From: Chitinophagaceae bacterium
Lineage (GTDB): Bacteria; Bacteroidota; Bacteroidia; Chitinophagales; Chitinophagaceae
Direction of reading: 5' to 3'
Length of the DNA: 54,726 nucleotides
NCBI GenBank assembly: GCA_020437365.1
Contig: JAGQWM010000012.1
Coordinates: forward strand, 1 to 54,726
Position 1 is the stretch's first letter; the number at the start of each line of letters is the position of its first letter. Both the position numbers and the translations under genes were made by a program. This document shows positions 43,993-53,512 of the stretch, one piece after another. The notes under the pieces were generated by a model. The model was given only the letters and a program-made list of their open reading frames with translations. It made no database searches and was not told where the DNA came from.

Positions 43993-44460
43993 TTAGAAAG
44001 TGTACCTGATTCCCAGTCCGCCCCAACTTCCATAAAATCCACGGTTGGTACCAAACTCAAACGACGGTTGCCAGTCCAGCGAAATATTGATAGGTGCCCC
44101 GTTAAATTTATAGTCTAATCCCAGCACGCCATCTACGCCGGCAAAAGCGCCGTCGCCATTTTTTGTATTGTAAAAACCGATATGGGCACCGGGGCCAATG
44201 TACCATTGCAAACCGGGAGCCCCGTTAATGGGTCCATGTATTTCATATAAACCGGTAATCCTTGTTCCACGGTTCCAGAAATAACCGATTAATTCTAAAG
44301 CATTGTGGTCATCCAAAAAATGTTTGAAGGAAATGCCGCCGCCATCCCAGACTTTTACACCTAAGGCTGTTCTGTATTGCGAACTATGTGCACTTTTACT
44401 TTGTGCATTTGTTTGTATGGATAATAAAATAATAAACGCTGCGAAAAATAACTTTTTCAT
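43993..44460 (-). CDS. Small outer-membrane beta-barrel protein
   Basis: 155 aa with a signal peptide (ending QTNAQ) and alternating amphipathic strands, such as RTALGVKVWDGGGISFKHFL, NALELIGYFWN and GGLGIRYTF at the end. The terminal aromatic residue and Gly/Tyr-rich strands fit an 8-strand OmpA/OmpX-like barrel. No specific function can be given. Convergent with the dioxygenase gene, with 21 bases between stops. Confidence 0.75.
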   Translation of the reverse strand: MKKLFFAAFIILLSIQTNAQSKSAHSSQYRTALGVKVWDGGGISFKHFLDDHNALELIGYFWNRGTRITGLYEIHGPINGAPGLQWYIGPGAHIGFYNTKNGDGAFAGVDGVLGLDYKFNGAPINISLDWQPSFEFGTNRGFYGSWGGLGIRYTF

Positions 44461-44524
44461 AAAAACTTAATTTTTTATACATGGGATTGCCAATATTATG
44501 CCAAAAGATTTTATCACTGAAAAA

Positions 44525-45724
44525 TTAGCTTCTGCGGAGATAGAAAATAAAATAGAAAAAAACGATAGAGGTAATGATAGCCGTACTTAAAAATGTAACC
44601 TGGCTTCCAAAATTTGTCCATAAAGCACCGGCAAAAATACTGGCAAATAAAACGGCTACACTTTCACAGCTTGTATAAAATCCTACTGCAGTTGCTGTAT
44701 TTTCATTGTGCGATAAATTGGTAATCCAGGCTTTCATAACACCTTCGGTAGCGGCGGCATACAAACCATAAATTGTAAATAATAAAAATATTTCGGGCAA
44801 TGAAGGTTGAAAAGCAAATCCACAATACACTACCGCAAATAGAAAGAAGCCGATTAAAACTGTTTTCCTAAACCCGATTCTGTCAGCTATCATGCCCAAA
44901 GGATAAGCAGCTATTGCATACACCAGGTTGTAAAAAATATAAGCGGCTATGGTCAGTTCGTCACTATTGAATGTGATGTTTCCAATATGAATTACATCGC
45001 TACCAATGGTTTCTTTGGTGATGAGCAATAGAAAAATATCGGAACTATTAAACAAAGCAAATAATAAAAACCCAATGGCCACTTTTTTAAATTCCGGCGA
45101 GGCTATTTTCCAATAGGAAAAGAAAGAAAAGAAATGACGTTTTTTTATAACGGCAACCGGTTGTTTTTTTTCTTTGATAAAAAATATTGCACCCACTGAT
45201 AAAAGGCCCGGAATAAATGCGAGGTAAAAAAGAGTGGTGTACTGTCCCGGGTAGAAAAATAAAAACAACAAAGCCAATATCGGGCCAATGGCGGCACCTG
45301 CTGTATCCATGCCACGATGAAAACCAAAAACCCTTCCCTTGGTGGCAGGCGTGGCTTCTTGCGACAGTAAAGCATCCCTTGCGGCTGTACGGACGCCTTT
45401 GCCCAAACGGTCGATACTGCGTACAAAAAATATCCAAACGGGCAGTACGAATACGGCGAGTAATGGCTTGGCAATGGCACTCAGCATATAACCCCATTTG
45501 ACAAATGGTAATCGTTGCCCCTTTGCATCACTCCACTGGCCAAAATATCCTTTACTGATGCCGGCCAGGAATTGCACAATGCCTTCCAGCACACCTATTA
45601 AAAAAACACTGAAACCAATTTCACGGAGGTACACCGGAATAACCGGGTACAACATTTCACTGGCAATATCGGCAAAGAGACTTACCGCCGATAATAACAA
45701 AACTGTACGGGTAATGATGCGCAT
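44525..45724 (-). CDS. MFS transporter
   Basis: 399 aa with 12 predicted membrane helices. The N-terminal SLFADIASEMLYPVIPVYL and the loop motif KGYFGQWSDAKGQR (variant of GxxxDRxGRR) mark a major facilitator; RSIDRLGKGVRTAARDALLS is typical of one bacterial subfamily of unknown substrate. It lies divergent from mreB across about 200 bases. Confidence 0.88.
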   Translation of the reverse strand: MRIITRTVLLLSAVSLFADIASEMLYPVIPVYLREIGFSVFLIGVLEGIVQFLAGISKGYFGQWSDAKGQRLPFVKWGYMLSAIAKPLLAVFVLPVWIFFVRSIDRLGKGVRTAARDALLSQEATPATKGRVFGFHRGMDTAGAAIGPILALLFLFFYPGQYTTLFYLAFIPGLLSVGAIFFIKEKKQPVAVIKKRHFFSFFSYWKIASPEFKKVAIGFLLFALFNSSDIFLLLITKETIGSDVIHIGNITFNSDELTIAAYIFYNLVYAIAAYPLGMIADRIGFRKTVLIGFFLFAVVYCGFAFQPSLPEIFLLFTIYGLYAAATEGVMKAWITNLSHNENTATAVGFYTSCESVAVLFASIFAGALWTNFGSQVTFLSTAIITSIVFFYFIFYLRRS

Positions 45725-45854
45725 ACAATGAAGATAAAATTTTTTAAATCGGAAGATGTAAGGAAATTTTCAGAAACCGCTTCGTAAAAAAACGAAATGG
45801 GGAAATAAAGTCTATACAATAAAATGAAAAAATTTTCAACAACCGTTTTTTGGC

Positions 45855-45885
45855 TTGCTTATTCAAATTATTTCCTTCACCTTTG
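45855..45885 (+). promoter_or_regulatory. Candidate mreB promoter
   Basis: TTG at 45855-45857, 20-base spacer, then CACCTTTG at 45878-45885 (one mismatch to TAnnTTTG). The mreB ATG is 41 bases past the box. This would drive the whole shape operon. Confidence 0.5.
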
Positions 45886-45925
45886 CCAACAACCTGCGAG
45901 GCGTAGGTAAATCCAAAAAATATTA

Positions 45926-46951
45926 ATGGGACTTTTTAACTGGTTTACACAAGAAATAGCGATAGACCTTGGAACAGCGAATACGCTGATAATTCATAAC
46001 GACGAGGTAGTTGTCAACGAACCGAGCATTGTAGCCCTGAACCGCAATAATCCGAAAGAAGTATTGGCGGTCGGCAAAAAAGCGTTGATGATGCATGAAA
46101 AAACACATGAAAGTATTCGTACCGTCAGGCCATTGAAGGATGGTGTGATAGCCGATTTCAATGCTGCAGAATTGATGATTCGGGAGTTAATCAAATTGGT
46201 GTATCCCAAAAAACCATTATTCCCACCCAGTTGGCGCATGATGATTTGTATTCCTTCCAGCATTACCGAAGTGGAAAAAAGAGCCGTAAGAGATAGTGCC
46301 GAACAAGCCGGTGCCAAAGAAGTGTACCTGATACATGAACCCATGGCTGCCGCACTCGGTATCGGCATCGACGTGGAAGAGCCGGTGGGAAATATGATTA
46401 TTGATATTGGCGGCGGTACTACCGGTATTACGGTCATTGCCCTGGCAGGAATAGTTTGCGATCAGTCAATTCGTGTAGCCGGTGATGAGTTTACTGCAGA
46501 TATTATGGAAGCATTGCGCCGTTATCATAGTTTATTGATTGGCGAAAGGACGGCTGAACAAATTAAAATTCAGGTAGGTGCTGCCGTGAAAGATATTGAC
46601 AATCCACCGGACGATTTTCCGGTCAATGGCCGTGACCTTGTTACGGGCATTCCCAAGCAAATCATGGTCAGCTTCCAGGAAATAGCCGAAGCACTGGATA
46701 AAAGTATTTTTAAAATTGAAGAAGCCATTTTAAAAGCATTGGAACAAACACCTCCGGAATTGGCGGCTGATATTTATCGCCGGGGTTTATATATTACAGG
46801 TGGTGGTGCTTTACTCAGAGGATTGGATAAAAGACTGAGCAATAAAATAAAATTACCGGTTCATATTGCTGATGATCCGCTGAAGAGTGTTGTACGTGGC
46901 ACCGGAATAGCCTTGGCCAATTACAGCCGTTATCCTTTTGTAATGCGGTAA
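45926..46951 (+). CDS. mreB: Rod-shape determining actin homologue MreB
   Basis: 341-aa actin-fold ATPase. Phosphate loops are IAIDLGTANTLI (phosphate 1) and IIDIGGGTTGITVIAL (phosphate 2), with the adenosine motif in YITGGGALLRGLD. It polymerises under the inner membrane and steers the elongasome. First gene of mreB-mreC-mreD-mrdA-rodA. Confidence 0.96.
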   Translation: MGLFNWFTQEIAIDLGTANTLIIHNDEVVVNEPSIVALNRNNPKEVLAVGKKALMMHEKTHESIRTVRPLKDGVIADFNAAELMIRELIKLVYPKKPLFPPSWRMMICIPSSITEVEKRAVRDSAEQAGAKEVYLIHEPMAAALGIGIDVEEPVGNMIIDIGGGTTGITVIALAGIVCDQSIRVAGDEFTADIMEALRRYHSLLIGERTAEQIKIQVGAAVKDIDNPPDDFPVNGRDLVTGIPKQIMVSFQEIAEALDKSIFKIEEAILKALEQTPPELAADIYRRGLYITGGGALLRGLDKRLSNKIKLPVHIADDPLKSVVRGTGIALANYSRYPFVMR

Positions 46952-47014
46952 TTTTTATTGACAACAAATCCTGACTGCTTATTCCCTGATTCTTGTATCT
47001 TGTGTGTATAATAA

Positions 47015-47894
47015 ATGCGGAATATTTTTCTCTTTATACGACGGTTTAGAACAATGCTGCTCTTTTTGTTTCTGCAAGGAGTAGCCATCTGGTTATTGTT
47101 TTCTTACAACCGTTTTCATAAGGCAAAAGGATTGGGTGTAGCCAATGAAATAACTGGCTGGGTCAATAAAAAATATAATTTCTTCGAAGACTTTTTTTAC
47201 GCTGCGCAATGAAAACCAGCGAGTGCATAAAATGAATGATTCATTGATGAATTTATTGCATTCGAATTTTGTTCAAATAGATACCACACAAAAAATAGTG
47301 CGGGATACGGTACAACTGGATTCTACAAAAGAAATCCGCCGTTATCTTTTCAGGGCCGCAAGGGTGATTTACAATACGGTCAATTCTGAAAAAAACTATT
47401 TACAACTCAACCAGGGAGCCAAGCAAGGAATTAAGGATAATATGGCAGTGTTGAGTTCCGATGGAAGTGTTGTAGGTGTAGTTGTCAACGTCAGTTCGAA
47501 TTTCAGCCAGGTTATGAGTTTATTGCATGTGCAACAAAAAGTAAATATATCACAAAAAAAAGGAGGTGATTTTGGTACGTTGAGTTGGGATGGCAAAGAT
47601 CCGGGATTACTGAATTTGCGAGGCATTCCCAAAACTGCTGAAGTACATCAAGGTGATACGGTGTTGACGAGTACTTATTCTTTCAATTTTCCGCCGGGCT
47701 ATATGGTGGGCACCGTTGCAGAAATCACAAAAGACAAAAGCAGTAATTTTTATATCCTGAAAATAAAACCCGGTGCCAATTTTTATAACCTGCAACAAGT
47801 TTTTGTGGTAGAAAATTTACAATATGCCGAACAAAAACAATTGGACAAAGACACGAAAAATAAAATTGATGACCCCAAACATAATTTGAAGTGA
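47015..47894 (+). pseudogene. mreC: mreC, reading frame split by one extra T
   Basis: The first part (47015-47212, 65 aa) has the membrane anchor and the conserved YNRFHKAKGLGVANEITG, ending at TGA 47210-47212. The second part (up to 47894) continues in the +1 frame. Removing one T from the run of seven at 47192-47198 joins them as EDFFTLRNENQRVHKMNDSL, exactly the expected coiled coil leading to the MreC beta domains (AVLSSDGSVVGVV, LRGIPKTAEVHQGDTVLTS). MreC is a periplasmic scaffold needed for rod shape. Because the rest of the operon is intact, a sequencing error, polymerase slippage or a phase-variable run are all possible. Confidence 0.85.
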
Positions 47895-48424
47895 GTGAGT
47901 TATTGAGAAATATAATGAGGTTTGCCGTTTTTATCCTGGTGCAGGTTTTCTTATTGAATAAAATACCGCATCTGCACCGGTTTATTACACCTTATTTATA
48001 TTTTCTTTTTATTCTATGGTTACCGTTTTCTGTCTCCCGAATGGGATTATTGCTGATTGGTTTTCTCACAGGCCTTACGCTTGATTATTTTATGATGACA
48101 CCGGGCTTGCACGCCGCCGCTTGTTTATTGATGGCCTATGCCCGTCCGTTTGTAATTACAGTATTGACACCCAAAGACAGTTCGGAATTTAATTATAGAG
48201 AACCGTCACCCAAAGCCATGCTCTGGCGGCCCTATCTCATTTATGTTTTTGTATTGACGCTCTTACATCATGGATATATGATTTTATTGGAATGGTTGAG
48301 TTTTGGCAGCTTTTTCGATTTTATCATCAAGGTTTTTACAACGACCGGTATCAGCATGTTGCTCATTATTACAGTGGAAATGTTATTTCCCCGCCAGTTA
48401 AAATTCAGGACCAACACCGCATAA
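47891..48424 (+). CDS. mreD: Rod-shape determining membrane protein MreD
   Basis: 177 aa, about five membrane helices (from MRFAVFILVQVFLL through LLIGFLTGLTLDYF). A GTG start at 47891 overlaps the mreC stop by 4 bases (GTGA), which gives coupling; ATG at 47915 is the alternative. Position and topology identify it as MreD, the integral partner of MreC and the elongasome. Confidence 0.85.
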   Translation: MSELLRNIMRFAVFILVQVFLLNKIPHLHRFITPYLYFLFILWLPFSVSRMGLLLIGFLTGLTLDYFMMTPGLHAAACLLMAYARPFVITVLTPKDSSEFNYREPSPKAMLWRPYLIYVFVLTLLHHGYMILLEWLSFGSFFDFIIKVFTTTGISMLLIITVEMLFPRQLKFRTNTA

Positions 48425-48560
48425 TAACTTTGTAATAAACATAAGAAAAACATAAATACGAATATTTTCCTGTCAGGATTTGGAAACCGTCGGCGGTAGT
48501 TCGTACTTTGTACTTTATTAGCATTTCTATTCTTCACTCGTATATTAGTCGCATCGATCC

Positions 48561-50657
48561 ATGTCTGTGTTTAACCAATCAAGAAGTCGCATTATTAAGT
48601 TAATCATCTTAATCATTTTTCTTTTTATCGTTGCCCAATTATTTTACTTGCAAATTGTAGATGGAAAACGACGGCAACTGGCGGCTATGGACAATGCTGT
48701 TTTTGCCAAAGTTGTCTATCCCGAGAGAGGGATTATTTACGACCGTAAAGGCCGTCCGATTTTAAATAACACAATTATTTATGACCTGGATGTAACGCCG
48801 GCCGAAATCAAAGGCATTGATACCGCTTCTTTTTGCCAACTGCTCGGCATTACCAAAGAAGAATTCAAACAAAGAGTGGTGGATGCCATCATCAAAAATT
48901 CATCTGTACGGCCTTCGGTTTTCAAAGGGTTGTTGACAAAAGACATCCAGGCAAGATTTGAAGAAAACAGTTGGAAATATCCGGGTTTTACTCTGGTGGA
49001 ACGCCCCTTGCGTACCTATCCGTTTAATGCAGCGGCACATATTCTGGGCTATATCCGAGAAGCAGATTCGAGAGATATAGAAAGGTCTGGTAATTTTTAC
49101 CGGCCGGGTGATTATATTGGTAAAACGGGTTTGGAATCTTATTACGAAGATGTATTGATGGGCAAAAGAGGGGTGCAATATATGATAAAAGACAACCGCA
49201 ATAGATTGGTTGGTCATTATGAAAATGGTCGTTATGATACTGCTTCCGAAGCCGGCCGTGGCTTACAAACCTATCTCGATATTGATTTGCAAAAAATGGC
49301 CGAACAATTGATGGATAATAAAGTAGGTGGCCTGGTAGCTATTGACCCCAAAACCGGTGGCATACTGGCGATGGTGTCGGGACCCAATTATAACCCCAAT
49401 GATTTAACCGGTTCTGATGGCGGCAAAAATTACAGCAAATTAGTATTGGATGTCACCAGCCCGATGCTCAACAGGGCTATTGCCGGAAAATATGAACCGG
49501 GTTCTACTTACAAACCCATTGGTGCATTGATTGGCTTGGCCGAAGGCGTCATAACTCCATCATTTGGTTTTCCTTGTTTTGGCAGATACACTTTATGCGG
49601 CAATGGCAAACCGGCTTGTACCCACCACGGTGCCGGACACGCCGCCAATTTGCGACTGGCCATTGCCAATTCCTGCAATTCTTATTTTGCACATGTCTAT
49701 CGGCTTACCGTTGATAATCCTGCTTATAATGATGTAGAAGACGGCTTTGAAGAATGGGCCGACTATATGCATCATTTTGGTTTTGGTGTGCCGCTCGGTG
49801 TTGATTTACCAGGCGAAAGCAGGGGCAATATTCCGGATACGGCTGACTATAACCGTGAGAATAATAATCATTGGACTTCCTGCACCAACCTAACACTTGG
49901 TATAGGCCAGGATAAAATGCTGGCGACTCCTTTGCAAATGGCCAACGCTATGTGCATCATTGCCAACAGGGGCTATTTTTATACGCCGCATTTTGTCAAT
50001 AAAATTGTAGATGAAACAGAAGATGATACAACGTTGATGAATCCATTCAGAAAAAGAAGAAATGTATTGACCAATATTTCCGATACGGCCTACAATGCAG
50101 TCATAGAAGGCATGAATGATGTGGTAAAATTTGGTACGGCGAGAATTGCCCAAATTCCTAATATCAATGTTTGTGCAAAAACAGGTACAGCCGAAAATTA
50201 TACCATCCTCGACGGAAGAAGAATTAAACTGCCGAACAATTCCATGTTTGTTTGTTTTGCCCCGAAAGAAAATCCCAAAATCGCCATTGCTGTTTGTGTG
50301 CAAAATGCAGGCTACGGTTCTACCTGGGGCGGCCCCATTGCCCGTATATTGATGGAAAAATATTTGAATGATACTTTATCGGCCAGGAGCAAGGCTGATT
50401 TTGAAAGAATATCGAAAGCCAATTTAGTGCCGCATTATTTTAAAAGAGTACAGTACAAAGAAGATTCTATCAGGGCTTTCAAATGGTTTAAAATGACAAA
50501 AGACAGTGCGTATATTCAAAAATATATAACAGTTGAAATGCGGCAACAGGCAAAATTGCAACTGGCACAATCAAAACCTACAAAGCAAAAGAACCTGCCA
50601 AAAAAACAATTCAATCCCTTATATTTTTTGAAACCGGAATACCTGGTACATTCATGA
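48561..50657 (+). CDS. mrdA: Penicillin-binding protein 2 (elongasome transpeptidase)
   Basis: 698 aa, class B transpeptidase. One N-terminal anchor helix (IIKLIILIIFLFIVAQLFYL), a pedestal domain with ERGIIYDRKGRPILNN, then the catalytic domain: GSTYKPIG (SxxK), ANSCNSYF (SxN) and CAKTGTAEN (KTG). It cross-links peptidoglycan during side-wall growth. The stop overlaps the rodA start by 4 bases (ATGA). The C-terminal 60-80 residues are basic and extended. Confidence 0.95.
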   Translation: MSVFNQSRSRIIKLIILIIFLFIVAQLFYLQIVDGKRRQLAAMDNAVFAKVVYPERGIIYDRKGRPILNNTIIYDLDVTPAEIKGIDTASFCQLLGITKEEFKQRVVDAIIKNSSVRPSVFKGLLTKDIQARFEENSWKYPGFTLVERPLRTYPFNAAAHILGYIREADSRDIERSGNFYRPGDYIGKTGLESYYEDVLMGKRGVQYMIKDNRNRLVGHYENGRYDTASEAGRGLQTYLDIDLQKMAEQLMDNKVGGLVAIDPKTGGILAMVSGPNYNPNDLTGSDGGKNYSKLVLDVTSPMLNRAIAGKYEPGSTYKPIGALIGLAEGVITPSFGFPCFGRYTLCGNGKPACTHHGAGHAANLRLAIANSCNSYFAHVYRLTVDNPAYNDVEDGFEEWADYMHHFGFGVPLGVDLPGESRGNIPDTADYNRENNNHWTSCTNLTLGIGQDKMLATPLQMANAMCIIANRGYFYTPHFVNKIVDETEDDTTLMNPFRKRRNVLTNISDTAYNAVIEGMNDVVKFGTARIAQIPNINVCAKTGTAENYTILDGRRIKLPNNSMFVCFAPKENPKIAIAVCVQNAGYGSTWGGPIARILMEKYLNDTLSARSKADFERISKANLVPHYFKRVQYKEDSIRAFKWFKMTKDSAYIQKYITVEMRQQAKLQLAQSKPTKQKNLPKKQFNPLYFLKPEYLVHS

Positions 50658-51994
50658 ACCAACAAAAACCAAACATATTAAAAGGCATTGATTGGAGCCT
50701 GATTTGGATTTTCCTTTTGTTGACCGGCATTGGGCTCACGGCTATTTTTGCAGCCACTTACCACGAAGGCGATGCCATTGTGCAAAGTTTTATCGGCTTT
50801 AAAACTGATTACAGCAAGCAGTTTTATTTTTTCATTATCGGCACGGTCATAGGATTTTTTATTTTACTCACCGATAGTAAATTTTTTCCGGCCACTGCCA
50901 ATGTCTGGTATGTCGTTGGCATTTTGATGCTCTTATTGGTTTTTCCTTTACACTCCAGCGTAAAAGGAACGGAATCCATTATCCGTTTTGGTGGTTTTAA
51001 TTTTCAACCGGCAGAAGTCTGTAAAATTTTTGTGGCGTTGTCATTGGCCAAATATTTATCACTACCCGAAACGGATTTTACCAAACTGCGTTCGCAATTC
51101 ATTGCCACAGGCATTGCTTTATTTCCGGCAGCCATTATTATTTTACAAAGCGAAACCGGCTTGGCGCTGGTGTATTTTTCTTTTTTTATTGTCATGTACC
51201 GCGAAGGCCTGCCTGCTGTTATTTTATTAATCGGGTTGGCATTTGCTGCTTTGTTTATTGCCACCATTGTTGTGGATCCGAATACACTGGCTTTTGTACT
51301 GACCGGCATTGCCCTGTTCGTCATTTATTTATACCGCAGGCAAATCAAAAAGAAGAAAAGAATTTTGGTTCGCATTGTTTTCGTTTGGTTGTTATGTGTC
51401 GGCATTCAACGTTTTGCCGTGCCTTATACATTTGAACATGTATTGCAACACCACCAGATAGAACGGATTTATAATTTATTCGGTAAAAACAATCCTTATG
51501 ATAAAAATGAAGATGGGTTGACCAAGGCCGAAGTCAAAAAACAAAAAGAAAGCGGTAGTAGTTATAATGTGCGGCAATCCAAAATTGCGATTGGCAGTGG
51601 CAGAATTTTTGGAAAAGGTATTTTGAAAGCTACGCAAACCCGTTATGATTTTGTGCCGGAACAAAGAACGGATTTTATTTTTTGCACCGTAGGTGAAGGT
51701 TTTGGTTTCGTAGGCAGTGTTGTTTTATTGGGCTTGTACCTTTTATTACTGTTTAGGATTATTACCGTGGCCGAAAGACAACGCAGTACATTCAGTCGTT
51801 GCTATGCGTATGGTGTGGCTGGTGTTTTATTTTTTCATATTGTGATCAATATTGGCATGGCCGTAGGGCTGGCACCTGTGATAGGCATTCCCTTGCCTTT
51901 TATCAGTTATGGTGGCACATCGCTCATCAGTTTTACCATCCTGCTATTTATTTTGGTTCGTTTGGATGCCGACCGGCAAATGGTATTGCGTTAA
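50654..51994 (+). CDS. rodA: Peptidoglycan glycosyltransferase RodA
   Basis: 446 aa, SEDS family, about ten membrane helices. FNFQPAEVCKIFVALSLAKY, the C-terminal VGLAPVIGIPLPFISYGGTSL and SKIAIGSGRIFGKG match the family. It polymerises glycan strands with PBP2. A charged extra loop of about 35 residues (YDKNEDGLTKAEVKKQKESG) sits before the conserved loop; it looks EF-hand-like but the spacing is off by one. Confidence 0.95.
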   Translation: MNQQKPNILKGIDWSLIWIFLLLTGIGLTAIFAATYHEGDAIVQSFIGFKTDYSKQFYFFIIGTVIGFFILLTDSKFFPATANVWYVVGILMLLLVFPLHSSVKGTESIIRFGGFNFQPAEVCKIFVALSLAKYLSLPETDFTKLRSQFIATGIALFPAAIIILQSETGLALVYFSFFIVMYREGLPAVILLIGLAFAALFIATIVVDPNTLAFVLTGIALFVIYLYRRQIKKKKRILVRIVFVWLLCVGIQRFAVPYTFEHVLQHHQIERIYNLFGKNNPYDKNEDGLTKAEVKKQKESGSSYNVRQSKIAIGSGRIFGKGILKATQTRYDFVPEQRTDFIFCTVGEGFGFVGSVVLLGLYLLLLFRIITVAERQRSTFSRCYAYGVAGVLFFHIVINIGMAVGLAPVIGIPLPFISYGGTSLISFTILLFILVRLDADRQMVLR

Positions 51995-51999
51995 CTTTG
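51992..51999 (+). promoter_or_regulatory. Possible -7 box of the MBL-fold gene
   Basis: TAACTTTG, an exact TAnnTTTG match, overlaps the rodA stop and lies 9 bases before the ATG at 52009. No TTG is found at the proper spacing upstream, so the hydrolase gene may instead be read through from rodA. Confidence 0.3.
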
Positions 52000-52008
52000 C
52001 CGCATACC

Positions 52009-52746
52009 ATGAAGATAATTCCACTTTCTGAAGGCAGTTTTACGGTTGATAAAACGAAAAAATTTATTCCTTTTGATGAAGCTACAGATCGTTTGGCCAA
52101 TAGAAATGCCGGTAGCTTGCTGGTAGAAATTCAACCCTTTGTTGTCATTACCTCCATTGATATTTTGCTACTCGATACCGGTTTGGGTTTTCAAAAAAAC
52201 GGCCGCTTGCAATTGCACGATAATCTTATCCGTGCGGGCATCCATCCCGGCGAAATAACCAAAGTGCTTGTATCGCATTTACACAAAGACCATTCGGGTG
52301 GTTTGCAAATAGAAAAACCCAATGGAGAAACGGCATTATCATTTCCGCAGGCGACATATTACCTGCAACGCCGGGAACTCGACTATGCACTTAGTGGCGA
52401 ATCTTCTTCTTATGTACAAGATGAAATAAAAGGATTGTACCAACATCCGCAGATTGTTTTGTTGGATGGCAATGAAGTGCTGGATGAAACAATTTTTTTT
52501 GAACTGACCGGAGCCCATTCCAAATACCACCAGGTAATATGGATAAAAGAAGCAGGCGAAATTATTTTCTTTGGTGGCGATGATGCGCCGCAGTTGCAAC
52601 AAATGAAACATAAGTTTGCCGCCAAATATGATTATGACGGCAAAAAAGCCATGCACTTACGACAGGAATGGTGGAGCAAAGGACAAAAAGAACATTGGCA
52701 ATTTTTATTCTACCACGACGTAAAAAATCCTGTGAAAGCATTTTGA
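52009..52746 (+). CDS. MBL-fold metallohydrolase
   Basis: 245 aa. The metal motif HLHKDHSGG (HxHxDH), GAHSKYHQV and FFGGDDAPQ show a metallo-beta-lactamase fold. The frame opens inside rodA at 51799, but the ATG at 52009, 15 bases past the rodA stop, matches the family start (IPLSEGSFTVDKTKKF). No signal peptide. It may belong to the lactonase-like MBL group; substrate unknown. Confidence 0.85.
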   Translation: MKIIPLSEGSFTVDKTKKFIPFDEATDRLANRNAGSLLVEIQPFVVITSIDILLLDTGLGFQKNGRLQLHDNLIRAGIHPGEITKVLVSHLHKDHSGGLQIEKPNGETALSFPQATYYLQRRELDYALSGESSSYVQDEIKGLYQHPQIVLLDGNEVLDETIFFELTGAHSKYHQVIWIKEAGEIIFFGGDDAPQLQQMKHKFAAKYDYDGKKAMHLRQEWWSKGQKEHWQFLFYHDVKNPVKAF

Positions 52747-53135
52747 TTTGGCCAAGGAAACTGTATTGGCGCAACCGGAAATACAAAAAATACAATCTAT
52801 TTCTTTTGTAAATCAGTTATTTAAGTAGTTTAATTTTTGGGTATTAGTTTGTATATTTAGGGGTTAACAGAAACCGCCATTAGCGACCGTGCAACCTTGC
52901 AACTGACGAATTTTGAACAAACAGTTTTTGACATCTTGGACATCGACTGACAACGCTTATAAAGCCACACAGAAAATAATTTTATTAAAAAAGCCTCCGC
53001 TCAAAAAAGTTTATGCCTATGCACATTGCACATATTTACCTTTGCTTGCAAACGCACAAGCCCGCCCAAAAGCAAAGTCAAATGAGTGCAATCTCCAACG
53101 CTTTGTTTAGTTCAAGGAATGTTGAAAACTTTTAA
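52747..53135. other. Gene-free boundary of the restriction-modification island
   Basis: About 390 bases with no supported gene. A 65-codon plus-strand frame at 52913-53110 has no family resemblance. The composition changes near 52850-52870, after an AT-rich run, and may mark the left edge of acquired DNA. No repeat or tRNA attachment site was found. Confidence 0.4.
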
Positions 53136-53190
53136 GGACAACATTTATCCTTGACAAAAACAAAATTCTATCTTTGGACAATAATTGTCC
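53136..53190 (+). promoter_or_regulatory. C-protein promoter with two operator boxes
   Basis: A perfect palindrome GGACAAT-A-ATTGTCC lies at 53176-53190 and a related box GGACAACATTTATCC (12 of 15 bases alike) at 53136-53150, centres 40 bases apart. TTGACA (53151-53156) and TATCTTTG (53169-53176) between them form a promoter, with a 15-base spacer from TTG to TA, slightly short. The left box abuts the -33 element and the right box covers the transcript start, so activation at one and repression at the other are plausible. Confidence 0.7.
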
Positions 53191-53197
53191 TCGATAA

Positions 53198-53512
53198 ATG
53201 AGTAAGAAAAAAGTCGCAACATTTGGCGAACAAGTCAGAGAACTGAGGGAAGATGCTAACCTTTCTCTCCGTGAGGTTGCTGAAAAAATCGGAATTGATA
53301 CTTCACTTCTTGGCAAGATAGAACGCAGTGAAAGACAACCGACCAAAGAGCAAATCAAACAGGTTGCCAAGTATTTCAAACTTGATGAGAGAAAAATGTT
53401 GAAAGAATTTTTAAGTGACCAAATCGCTTACAAAATTTTAGAAGAAGAAGCCGACCTTGACACCTTGAGAGTTGCGGAAAAGAAAGTTCAATATTTAAAA
53501 ACCAAACAATGA
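53198..53512 (+). CDS. XRE-family regulator of the R-M system (controller protein)
   Basis: 104 aa. Helix-turn-helix at about residues 9-62 ([40 protein letters not shown]) and a short helical tail. Size, position just before the restriction gene and the paired operators fit a C protein that delays endonuclease expression until methylation is done. The stop overlaps the endonuclease ATG by 4 bases. Confidence 0.85.
   Translation: MSKKKVATFGEQVRELREDANLSLREVAEKIGIDTSLLGKIERSERQPTKEQIKQVAKYFKLDERKMLKEFLSDQIAYKILEEEADLDTLRVAEKKVQYLKTKQ

Noticed and set aside
51799..52008. N-terminal extension of the MBL-fold gene inside rodA
   Set aside because: The extension is the out-of-frame reading of the rodA C-terminus; the ATG at 52009 gives the normal family start.
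52913..53110. 65-codon frame upstream of the C-protein gene
   Set aside because: No family resemblance, no promoter or start context, and it lies in a boundary-like region.
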